Origin: an uncultured Clostridium sp. | GTDB lineage: Bacteria > Bacillota > Clostridia > Lachnospirales > Anaerotignaceae | Reading direction: 5' to 3' | Length of the DNA stretch: 10,439 nt | Assembly (NCBI GenBank): GCA_947246775.1 | Contig: CAMXTM010000049.1 | Location: 1-10,439 of the forward strand | In this document: one piece after another, positions 1-4,293 of the stretch | Layout: every line of letters begins with the position of its first letter | Position numbering within the stretch: position 1 is the stretch's first letter | The notes under the pieces: generated by a model | The model's input: the letters and a program-made list of their open reading frames with translations, nothing else | Database searches by the model: none | What the model was told of the DNA's origin: nothing | Translations under genes and position numbers: made by a program

Positions 1-136
1 CTAGTAACGCCTTTGCTTGCTCGTATGTCCCCCATGTCGTACTGTCGTTGCTTTTTGCGCTACCGCCCGTTTTAGGGTCAATGGGTATCTTGTTTTTATG
101 GCATACCCAGTTAGCCATTTTTTTCATATTTTGCAA
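1..136 (-). CDS. Phage/ICE replication primase, N-terminal fragment
   Basis: Only the first 45 codons are in the window; the gene runs off the left edge. The peptide starts LQNMKKMANWVCHKNKIPID and continues with PKTGGSAKSNDSTTWGTYEQ. The pattern W-V-C-x-K, then P-x-T-G-G-x-A-x-S-N-D-x-x-T-W-G-T, is typical of the N-terminus of primase/primase-polymerase proteins of prophages and integrative elements (NrS-1-polymerase / DUF5906-like). These synthesise primers and usually carry a C-terminal helicase. The TTG start at 136 is preferred because an AGGAGG lies about 10 nt upstream inside the end of the preceding gene; ATG codons at 127 and 118 are alternatives. It follows the excisionase-like gene by 5 nt, so the two are probably co-transcribed and translationally coupled. 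The family call rests on the N-terminal motif alone. Confidence 0.7.
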   Translation of the reverse strand, partial: MQNMKKMANWVCHKNKIPIDPKTGGSAKSNDSTTWGTYEQAKALL

Positions 137-141
137 CTGCG

Positions 142-378
142 CTACACCTCCTGTTTTCTAATTCCTTTTTGTTGTTTCTGTTCTACAAATAGTGTTACAT
201 TCTCAAGGAATCTATCTACATCATCTAAATTGAGTAGTATTTTATTTCCTATCTTGAATGTAGGTATTTTTCCACTTTTTACAATGTTTCTAAAAGCATA
301 TTCCGTTAAAGCGGTTTCGCTGTCTTGCTCTTTTATGTACAAATATGCTTGCTTGATGTTTCTTACCCTAGAAGCCAT
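142..378 (-). CDS. Small excisionase-type helix-turn-helix protein
   Basis: This 78-residue protein has a winged HTH of the excisionase / HTH_17 kind. A first helix (about residues 8-18) is followed by a recognition segment, ALTEYAFRNIVKSGKIP (about 23-39), and the wing FKIGNKILLNLDDVDRFLE (about 41-59). The K-x-G-x-I-P-x-x-K-I-G-N-K pattern is the usual mark of the family. Such proteins bind DNA next to recombination or replication sites, as excision factors (Xis) or as small regulators in front of primase genes. The ATG at 378 is backed by AAAGGTGA a few bases upstream. It lies between the Cro-like gene and the primase in one leftward transcript. Whether it is the Xis partner of the integrase at 2115 or a replication-module regulator cannot be decided from sequence. 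The basic C-terminal tail (KQQKGIRKQEV) is not characteristic. Confidence 0.75.
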   Translation of the reverse strand: MASRVRNIKQAYLYIKEQDSETALTEYAFRNIVKSGKIPTFKIGNKILLNLDDVDRFLENVTLFVEQKQQKGIRKQEV

Positions 379-445
379 TCCCTCACCTTTTTTCTATATT
401 GTATTGTTGTTGCACCGTTTGGACACTGTGTTAGAACTGTGGGCA

Positions 446-721
446 TTATGATAAGTCTTCTGTTAACTCTGATATATCAGCCTCAAGAGCGTCTTTTAAT
501 GCTTGTTGCTCATCATAGTAGCTTGGAGAATCCTCTAGCAGCTCCCTAACATCACAGTTGAGGGCTTTGGCTATCTTTACTGCAATATCTACTCTACAAC
601 GCTTTCCAGCCTTAATCATAGATAATGTTTGCCTTGATACTCCACTTTTCTGTGCTAGTTTTGTAAGATTAAAACCATTTCTAGCCATTGCTATAGCTAA
701 TTTGATTTCGTCTAATCTCAT
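446..721 (-). CDS. Cro-like XRE-family repressor
   Basis: This 91-residue protein is essentially one lambda-repressor-like (Cro/C1, XRE) DNA-binding domain. Residues about 4-60 hold the five helices, with the scanning turn LTKLAQKSGVS, the recognition helix SRQTLSMIKAGK and the closing segment ALNCDVRELLE. The last 30 residues are acidic (SELTEDLS end) and may serve dimerisation. I place the start at ATG 721. The GTG at 730 would directly abut the AAAGGAAG ribosome binding site, whereas ATG 721 is about 8 nt from it. It is the first gene of the leftward transcript, divergent from the larger XRE repressor at 930, as in a cro/cI switch. Direct repeats in its own leader suggest autoregulation or control by its partner. 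Its role in the early/lytic decision is inferred from position. Confidence 0.85.
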   Translation of the reverse strand: MRLDEIKLAIAMARNGFNLTKLAQKSGVSRQTLSMIKAGKRCRVDIAVKIAKALNCDVRELLEDSPSYYDEQQALKDALEADISELTEDLS

Positions 722-745
722 GTAATGCACTTCCTTTCATTAAAA

Positions 746-833
746 TACATTTTGTCTAATTTTTTTACATTTTGTCTAGTTTTAATTTACTTTTTGTTGA
801 TTTATAAATTTATCATAATATACATTCTGTTGA
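746..833. repeat. Operator-like direct repeats in the control region
   Basis: A 13-bp sequence occurs as TACATTTTGTCTA at 746-758 and again, identically, at 766-778. Diverged copies are TACTTTTTGTTGA at 788-800 and TACATTCTGTTGA at 821-833. A weaker fifth copy, GACGTTTTGTAAA, is at 882-894, just inside the -35 of the rightward promoter. All have the same orientation, with start-to-start spacings of 20, 22, 33 and 61 bp. The copies lie in the leader and spacer of the leftward promoter and in the spacer of the rightward one, which is where repressor operators belong. Which of the two XRE proteins binds them is unknown. Confidence 0.6.
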
Positions 834-840
834 TTGTCAA
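812..840 (-). promoter_or_regulatory. Leftward promoter for the Cro-like operon
   Basis: On the minus strand, TTGACA (840-835) and TATGAT (817-812) are separated by exactly 17 bp, which gives a strong sigma-A promoter. Transcription should start near 805, leaving a leader of about 85 nt before ATG 721 that contains three of the 13-bp repeats. The copy at 821-833 lies in the spacer. Confidence 0.75.
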
Positions 841-879
841 TACTTTTTTTAAAAAATGTTAATTATTTTTTATTTTTTA

Positions 880-908
880 TTGACGTTTTGTAAATTATCA
901 ATTATAGT
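880..908 (+). promoter_or_regulatory. Rightward promoter for the CI-like repressor
   Basis: TTGACG (880-885) and TATAGT (903-908) are separated by 17 bp, in front of the repressor ribosome binding site GAGGTG (915-920) and ATG 930. The leader is very short, about 15 nt. The spacer carries the weakest operator-like copy (882-894). A TATAAT at 908-913 is also present but is too far from the -35. Confidence 0.65.
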
Positions 909-929
909 ATAATAAGAGGTGAAAAAATA

Positions 930-1532
930 ATGAGCTCATTTGGTAATCAATTAAAGCAAGCAAGACTAAATAAAGGCTTAACGCAAAAGGAATTGGCTAA
1001 GCTATTAAATGTTTCTCCTGCTGCTTATTCATTATGGGAAAAAGGAGAAAGAGAACCACGTTTTGAAGTATTAGAAAAACTTTGTAAAATTTTAAATGTT
1101 GATATTTCATACTTAATGGATTGGGATGCATTTAAGACTACTTATAAAGATGAGGTAGCGAAACAAACAGAGTTATATGAAGATAAAGTGCTACAAAAAA
1201 TGAACGATATAGCAAATGACTATACTCATAATTTTTTTAAAAAATTAATTGATTTGTATTTAACTCCTACGAATAATGGCTATCATTTGATTAATATTGA
1301 TGTTGAACATTCTTTTCTATTTTTAAAAGCTTCAGGATATGATTTTGTTAGGCATTATGATGAAGCTAAAAATTGTAATATATTTGATATTATAAAGGAC
1401 CATGAAGTAAAAGTAACTATAAATAATGATGATTTATTAAAAATAGCTACAAATAGCAAAAAATACATTGATACAGAGATAGAAAAATTGATTAAAAAAT
1501 ATAATCCAACACAAGAAAATAATGATGACTAA
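930..1532 (+). CDS. CI-like XRE-family repressor of the mobile element
   Basis: This 200-residue protein has an N-terminal XRE/Cro-C1 HTH at about residues 5-62. It shows LKQARLNKGLTQKELAKLLN, then the recognition helix SPAAYSLWEKGEREP and the end segment LCKILNVDISYLMDWD. The remaining about 135 residues are rich in Lys, Asn, Asp and aromatic residues and match no domain I know. There is no S24/LexA-type Ser-Lys protease and no ImmA-type HExxH, so it is not a RecA-cleavable repressor of the classic kind. The ATG has GAGGTG 9 nt upstream. Base composition is distinctly more AT-rich than the integrase or the chromosomal genes, which agrees with horizontal origin. It presumably holds the element quiescent by repressing the divergent Cro-like operon through the 13-bp repeats; the C-terminal domain would dimerise or sense an inducer. 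That role is inferred from the layout. Confidence 0.85.
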   Translation: MSSFGNQLKQARLNKGLTQKELAKLLNVSPAAYSLWEKGEREPRFEVLEKLCKILNVDISYLMDWDAFKTTYKDEVAKQTELYEDKVLQKMNDIANDYTHNFFKKLIDLYLTPTNNGYHLINIDVEHSFLFLKASGYDFVRHYDEAKNCNIFDIIKDHEVKVTINNDDLLKIATNSKKYIDTEIEKLIKKYNPTQENNDD

Positions 1533-1552
1533 ACATTTTACATGACTAAAGT

Positions 1553-1580
1553 CCACACTAACACCTATACCTCTGTGTGG
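1553..1580 (+). terminator. Possible hairpin after the CI-like repressor
   Basis: CCACAC (1553-1558) pairs with GTGTGG (1575-1580) about 20 bases past the repressor stop codon. The loop is long (16 nt) and only a weak T-rich stretch follows (TATTAAATAGTTCTTTTG), so a terminator role is uncertain. Confidence 0.3.
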
Positions 1581-1781
1581 CTATTAAATAGTTCTTTTGT
1601 TCTAGCGCCCTAAATAATGCTTATAGTGCTACTCTGTTTTACAGTAGCCCTTGCTTTCCAAAATAGGAAAGCGACCTATTGTGCAAGAGAGTTTTTCTCA
1701 AAATTGGGAAAAAGGGGGCAATGTTTCACCGATACCTAGCATGAACAATATTTATATCAGGTATGTTTTATAAACACATCA

Positions 1782-1825
1782 CCTTATACTCAAAAATGAG
1801 TAAAAGGCTTTATTTCATTTTTGGA
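1782..1825 (+). terminator. Candidate intrinsic terminator
   Basis: CCTTATACTCA (1782-1792) pairs with TGAGTAAAAGG (1797-1807) with one mismatch around a 4-nt AAAA loop, followed by CTTTATTTCATTTTT. It is the best terminator-shaped hairpin between the repressor and the integrase. It may end the repressor transcript or that of a small RNA within the non-coding region. Confidence 0.4.
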
Positions 1826-1997
1826 AAAAAGAGGTTTCGTACAAATTTGTTAAAAACCTAAAAGGCTGTAAGGATTCTTTACAGCCCTAGCGATAATAAC
1901 GCAAGGGTACAAGCACGATTTGCAAGCTAAAGCGTAAGCATTATTTACGCATTTCAAGTGCTTAAAAAAAATGCCCCTGTATTGGCGTACAAGGACA

Positions 1998-2052
1998 TTC
2001 ATATAAATGGGATATTCTGATATACCCACACAACTAAAAAAAGTATATCAGA
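1998..2052 (+). promoter_or_regulatory. Possible integrase promoter inside an inverted repeat
   Basis: A perfect 10-bp inverted repeat, TCTGATATAC (2016-2025) and GTATATCAGA (2043-2052), lies 63 bp before the integrase start with a 17-nt spacer. The left arm contains an extended -10-like TGATATACC, and a weak -35 (TTCATA, 1998-2003) is 17 bp upstream. Related TATACCCA strings recur at 2021 and 2070. The arrangement suits an operator that controls integrase expression, or an integrase/Xis arm site. The promoter itself is weak by consensus. Confidence 0.4.
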
Positions 2053-2114
2053 TTACCCCTTATTTTTCTATACCCATTTTTAAAAAATATTAGAATTTTA
2101 AGGAGGTTTTTTTT

Positions 2115-3482
2115 ATGGCAACAATCAAAAAAAGAGGGAAAAGCTATTCTATTCGTGTATCCTGTGGCTATGATATGCAAGGCAAACAAATAGTACATAG
2201 TATAACATGGAAGCCAGAAGCGGGCATGACAGCAAAACAAGAAGAAAAAGAAGTACAAAGGCAAGCGGTGCTATTTGAGGATAGGTGTAAAAAGGGCTTA
2301 TATCTCAATGGTAATATTCGTTTTGCAGATTTTGTTGAAAGATGGTTTGTTGACTATGCTGAAAAGCAGCTAAAAGCAACTACTTTATGTCGTTTAAGGT
2401 ACACATTGGAGCAGGCAAACAAGGCAATCGGTCATATTCCATTGGAAAAGCTGCAACCTATACATATTATGCACTTTTATGACAATCTAGCTGAAAATGG
2501 CATAAAACATACAGCAGCATATAGTATAAAAGTTGACTTAAAAGCCCTACTGAAACAAAGAGGATACACCTACCAACAGTTAGCAGACCTTGCAGGGCTT
2601 CATGTATCCACAATCCATAAAATATGCAATCATAGTACCACATATCCCAAAACAGCACAAAAGGTAGCAACTGCATTAGGATATGATGTAGAAGAACTAT
2701 TCATATATCATGTAGAACAAACAAAACTAAAATCTAGCACCATAAGAACCTATCATGTTGCAATATCAACTGTACTTTCTAGTGCGGTACAGTGGCAAAT
2801 CATTGCTTCAAATCCCTGTGAGCGCCTCAAACCGCCCAAAATAGACACAAAAGAAAGCAAGTACCTTGATGAAAAACAAGCGTTATATATGCTTGATTGT
2901 CTTTCTAATGAGCCTTTACAATATCAGACATTGATTACCTTACTTGTGTATACGGGTATGCGTAGAGGGGAAGCATTTGGGCTAAAGTGGAGCGATATTG
3001 ATTTTGATAATAAAGTGATTACGATACAAAGAACATTGCTTTATACAGCGGATAAAGGGCTTTTTGAGGATACTCCAAAAACTGCTAGCTCAAATCGTAT
3101 GATTAAGGTTGCGCAAGAACCCCTAAAATTGCTCAAAAAACATAAAATAGAACAGACCGCTAGACGCTTGCAATGTGGTGACCAGTGGTATCATAATGAT
3201 TATGTGTTTTCTGCATGGAATGGAAAAGCAATGCACCCATCAAGTGCTGGGAGTTGGTTTAAAAACTTCTTAAAAAGGTATGACTTACCACCTATTACCC
3301 TGCACTCACTTAGGCATACCAATGCAAGCCTTTTAATCGCAAATGGTATCAATATCACCACTGTTTCTAAAAGGCTGGGACACGCTAATACTTCTATTAC
3401 AACTAGCGTCTATGCTCATGCCATTAAGACCGCTGATGAAATAGCTGCCGATACATTGGAAAATATATTTAAAATGAAATAA
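2115..3482 (+). CDS. int: Tyrosine recombinase (integrase) with inserted XRE domain
   Basis: This 455-residue site-specific recombinase inserts and excises the element by strand exchange through a 3'-phosphotyrosine. The N-terminus (about 1-65, MATIKKRGKSYSIRVSCGYD) is the arm-binding AP2-like domain. The SAM-like core-binding domain starts at about 68 (FADFVERWF) and ends at about 240 (SNPCERLKPPK). The catalytic domain has all expected residues: Arg283 (TGMRRGEAFGLKW), Lys322 (PKTASSNR), His397 and Arg400 (LHSLRHT), His423 (RLGHANTSIT) and the nucleophile Tyr433. The oddity is that residues about 140-197 form an XRE/HTH_3-like helix-turn-helix (LKQRGYTYQQLADLAGLHVS, ending ALGYDVEELF). It is inserted before KLKSSTIRTYHVAISTVLSS, so it splits the core-binding domain. 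AAGGAGG lies 8 nt before the ATG. Position next to the repressor at the element edge is typical. The sequence shows no frameshift, so the enzyme is probably active. Confidence 0.93.
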   Translation: MATIKKRGKSYSIRVSCGYDMQGKQIVHSITWKPEAGMTAKQEEKEVQRQAVLFEDRCKKGLYLNGNIRFADFVERWFVDYAEKQLKATTLCRLRYTLEQANKAIGHIPLEKLQPIHIMHFYDNLAENGIKHTAAYSIKVDLKALLKQRGYTYQQLADLAGLHVSTIHKICNHSTTYPKTAQKVATALGYDVEELFIYHVEQTKLKSSTIRTYHVAISTVLSSAVQWQIIASNPCERLKPPKIDTKESKYLDEKQALYMLDCLSNEPLQYQTLITLLVYTGMRRGEAFGLKWSDIDFDNKVITIQRTLLYTADKGLFEDTPKTASSNRMIKVAQEPLKLLKKHKIEQTARRLQCGDQWYHNDYVFSAWNGKAMHPSSAGSWFKNFLKRYDLPPITLHSLRHTNASLLIANGINITTVSKRLGHANTSITTSVYAHAIKTADEIAADTLENIFKMK

Positions 3483-3658
3483 AGAACAAATAAAGAACAA
3501 AATGCCTGTTTTTTGAAAAACGTAAGCCCTGTAAACCTTGATTTTATAGGGCTTTTGTTGCCTGTAGGGCTGCTAGCATTGTTTTCCAAATAAGAGAGTA
3601 AAGCAATGATGACTGAACATAGAGTCAAAAATAAGTATATTTTCTCAAATTTAGTCAT
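3416..3658 (-). CDS. Candidate type I holin-like toxin (Hol-Tox), extended
   Basis: From ATG 3658 the peptide begins MTKFEKIYLFLTLCSVIIAL and goes on LLSYLENN. The short polar start with F-E at positions 4-5, one hydrophobic helix (about 7-24) and L-L-S-Y after it match my recollection of the putative holin-like toxins (Hol-Tox, TxpA/BsrG-like) that sit near integrases and in prophages. These are membrane toxins repressed by antisense RNA. Support is unusually good for such a small gene: a near-consensus promoter at 3751-3723, a leader of about 58 nt, and GGGGTGA 5 nt before the ATG, occluded by a hairpin. It is odd that the frame continues to 80 residues (stop at 3416) and runs antisense into the last 67 bases of int. 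Known members are usually about 30-45 residues, so the tail may be a read-on created at the element junction. I found no convincing antitoxin RNA promoter on the plus strand. Confidence 0.5.
   Translation of the reverse strand: MTKFEKIYLFLTLCSVIIALLSYLENNASSPTGNKSPIKSRFTGLTFFKKQAFCSLFVLYFILNIFSNVSAAISSAVLMA
3480..3501 (+). repeat. 11-bp tandem repeat at the integrase stop
   Basis: TAAAGAACAAA is present twice, head to tail and identical (3480-3490, 3491-3501). The first copy supplies the integrase TAA stop. Element ends and attachment cores often lie just past int, so this may be an integrase-binding or core-flanking repeat. The other element end is outside the window, so the core cannot be confirmed. 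Confidence 0.4.
3524..3558 (+). terminator. Intrinsic terminator of the integrase gene
   Basis: AAGCCCTGTAAA (3524-3535) pairs with TTTATAGGGCTT (3543-3554) as a 12-bp stem with one G-U wobble and a 7-nt loop, followed by TTGTTG. It starts about 40 bases after the integrase stop. The stem also lies within the 3' part of the minus-strand toxin frame. Confidence 0.7.
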
Positions 3659-3663
3659 ATGCC

Positions 3664-3694
3664 TCACCCCCCTTCCTAGTAGAGGGAGGGGGTA
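3664..3694 (-). promoter_or_regulatory. Leader hairpin occluding the toxin ribosome binding site
   Basis: On the minus strand, TACCCCCTCC (3694-3685) can pair with GGAAGGGGGGTGA (3676-3664) with small bulges around a 8-nt loop. This buries the Shine-Dalgarno GGGGTGA. Such sequestration is a known trait of type I toxin mRNAs. Confidence 0.45.
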
Positions 3695-3722
3695 AACCAC
3701 TCCATCATGGCTGCTCGATGTC

Positions 3723-3751
3723 ATTATAGCACAGTATTTTCCACAATTCAA
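3723..3751 (-). promoter_or_regulatory. Strong promoter for the toxin candidate
   Basis: On the minus strand, TTGAAT (3751-3746) and TATAAT (3728-3723) are separated by exactly 17 bp. Transcription would start near 3716. No other minus-strand gene follows, so this promoter is independent evidence that the small frame at 3658 is expressed. Confidence 0.7.
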
Positions 3752-3848
3752 CAAAAAAGACTTTCTACACTTCGACTCAACTCAACTAAAAATCACCTAA
3801 TTGAAAAACAACAAAAAAGAGTAAATAGATACTTTTTGATACTTAGGA

Positions 3849-4040
3849 TATGATATAAAGGAAATAATAAGAGCTGTTTCTAGTTCGTTTTACAACAGTG
3901 AGGTGAACTAGATGTGGTGATAAAACTGTTCCTAATCTGTTTCAAGAGTGAGGTTGATTAGGCGTGGTAGCAACAAGGGCTGTGCCTAGTCTGCTTTATG
4001 GTCGGTAAGGTTGGCTAGGTGTGGTGACAACGACCGAACG
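3849..4040 (+). ncRNA. Three tandem covarying hairpin repeats, putative structured RNA
   Basis: Three diverged units begin at CTGT 3874, 3926 and 3980 (52- and 54-nt periods). Each has CTGT, a left arm, a loop ending GTGAGGT or GTAAGGT, a right arm, then GTGGTRRYAA. The stems are TCTAGTTC/GAACTAGA (3879-3886/3905-3912), CCTAATC/GATTAGG (3931-3937/3956-3962) and CCTAGTC/GGCTAGG (3985-3991/4013-4019). Three base pairs differ by compensatory changes (U-A to C-G twice, G-C to A-U once), so pairing is selected. Two units allow a pseudoknot: AACAGT 3894-3899 with ACTGTT 3925-3930, and GGTCG 4000-4004 with CGACC 4031-4035. An extended -10 (TGATATAAA, 3851-3859) just upstream may start transcription on the plus strand; the -35 is poor. 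Strand is inferred. I recognise no known RNA class. From 3752 to 3848 I see nothing assignable. Confidence 0.5.
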
Positions 4041-4114
4041 AAACCATTGGAATTAAGATGATATAGTCGTTCTAAAATAAGCGTTTCATAATTGTTCCAA
4101 TCAAAAAAAGAAAA

Positions 4115-4156
4115 ATGTTAACATGATGTACACAGAAATTTAAAAAATGTTGACAT
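4115..4156. repeat. Pair of ATGTTRACAT palindromes
   Basis: ATGTTAACAT (4115-4124) is a perfect 10-bp palindrome, and ATGTTGACAT (4147-4156) is the same with one change. The copies are 32 bp (about three helical turns) apart and both are preceded by an A-run. They could be operator half-sites, but no promoter between or beside them is convincing. An ATTGGAA/TTCCAAT inverted repeat (4046-4052/4095-4101) lies just upstream. Confidence 0.3.
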
Positions 4157-4197
4157 TTTTGAATAAAGTAAAGGAAAGGAAAGAACAGAATATATAT

Positions 4198-4233
4198 GCT
4201 CATTTGACGAAATGAGCGTGTGTGTATTTTTTT
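4198..4233 (+). terminator. Candidate terminator downstream of the RNA repeats
   Basis: GCTCATTT (4198-4205) pairs perfectly with AAATGAGC (4210-4217) around a GACG loop. Seven T residues follow at 4227-4233 after a short GTGTGTGTA. The gap before the T-run makes it an atypical terminator, but it would end a rightward transcript from the repeat array. Confidence 0.4.
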
Positions 4234-4280
4234 GATAAAAAAAACAGAAAAGCTATACCCCAAAGTAAAGTATAGCTTTT
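4233..4280 (-). terminator. Terminator of pepF (possibly bidirectional)
   Basis: AAAAGCTATAC-type arms (4248-4258 and 4270-4280) form an 11-bp stem with an 11-nt loop. Read on the minus strand, it is followed by CTG and a run of eight T residues, starting 13 bases after the pepF stop. On the plus strand, TTTT then GTTTG follows, so it may also stop rightward transcripts. Confidence 0.8.
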
Positions 4281-4293
4281 GTTTGTTGTGTGA

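Larger units (their letters stand above)
1533..2114. other. Hairpin-rich non-coding region before the integrase
   Basis: There is no credible gene in these 580 bases: stop codons are frequent in all frames and no ORF has a ribosome binding site. Instead there is a series of short inverted repeats: 1553-1558/1575-1580; 1628-1633/1643-1648; 1653-1659/1666-1672 (GCTTTCC/GGAAAGC, loop 6); 1692-1699/1706-1713; 1782-1792/1797-1807; 1864-1871/1879-1886 (GGCTGTAA/TTACAGCC). A nested pair, 1911-1916/1958-1963 around 1932-1937/1945-1950, follows. GTACAA recurs at 1839, 1907 and 1987. In related elements such a region holds integrase arm-binding sites, an attachment site or a transfer origin, but none can be named here. 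Confidence 0.5.

Noticed and set aside
17..451. 144-codon plus-strand frame
   Set aside because: It is antisense to the excisionase-type gene and the primase start, which have ribosome binding sites and recognisable domains. Its composition (Cys, Phe, Ser-rich) is that of a complement frame.
722..730. Upstream GTG start for the Cro-like repressor
   Set aside because: The AAAGGAAG site would touch this GTG directly, while ATG 721 has normal spacing of about 8 nt.
3871..4040. CRISPR array
   Set aside because: There are only three units, they are not identical, and the conserved parts are split by variable stem arms that covary. There are no unique spacers and no cas genes.
4150..4180. TTGACA at 4150-4155 as a promoter
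   Set aside because: No -10-like hexamer lies at 15-19 bp spacing (the sequence there is GGAAAGGAAAG).
4147..4215. Small plus-strand frame of 22 codons (MLTFLNKVKERKEQNIYAHL...)
   Set aside because: No ribosome binding site, no promoter, and its end lies in the terminator-like hairpin. It is probably chance.
3871..4290. Type III toxin-antitoxin (ToxIN-like) with the repeats as antitoxin RNA
   Set aside because: Tandem pseudoknot repeats fit, but no toxin frame of about 150-200 codons follows on the plus strand before pepF, which runs in the opposite direction.
3483..4290. tRNA gene as the attachment site
   Set aside because: I looked for a cloverleaf and a T-loop GTTCRANNC on both strands near the integrase end and saw none.
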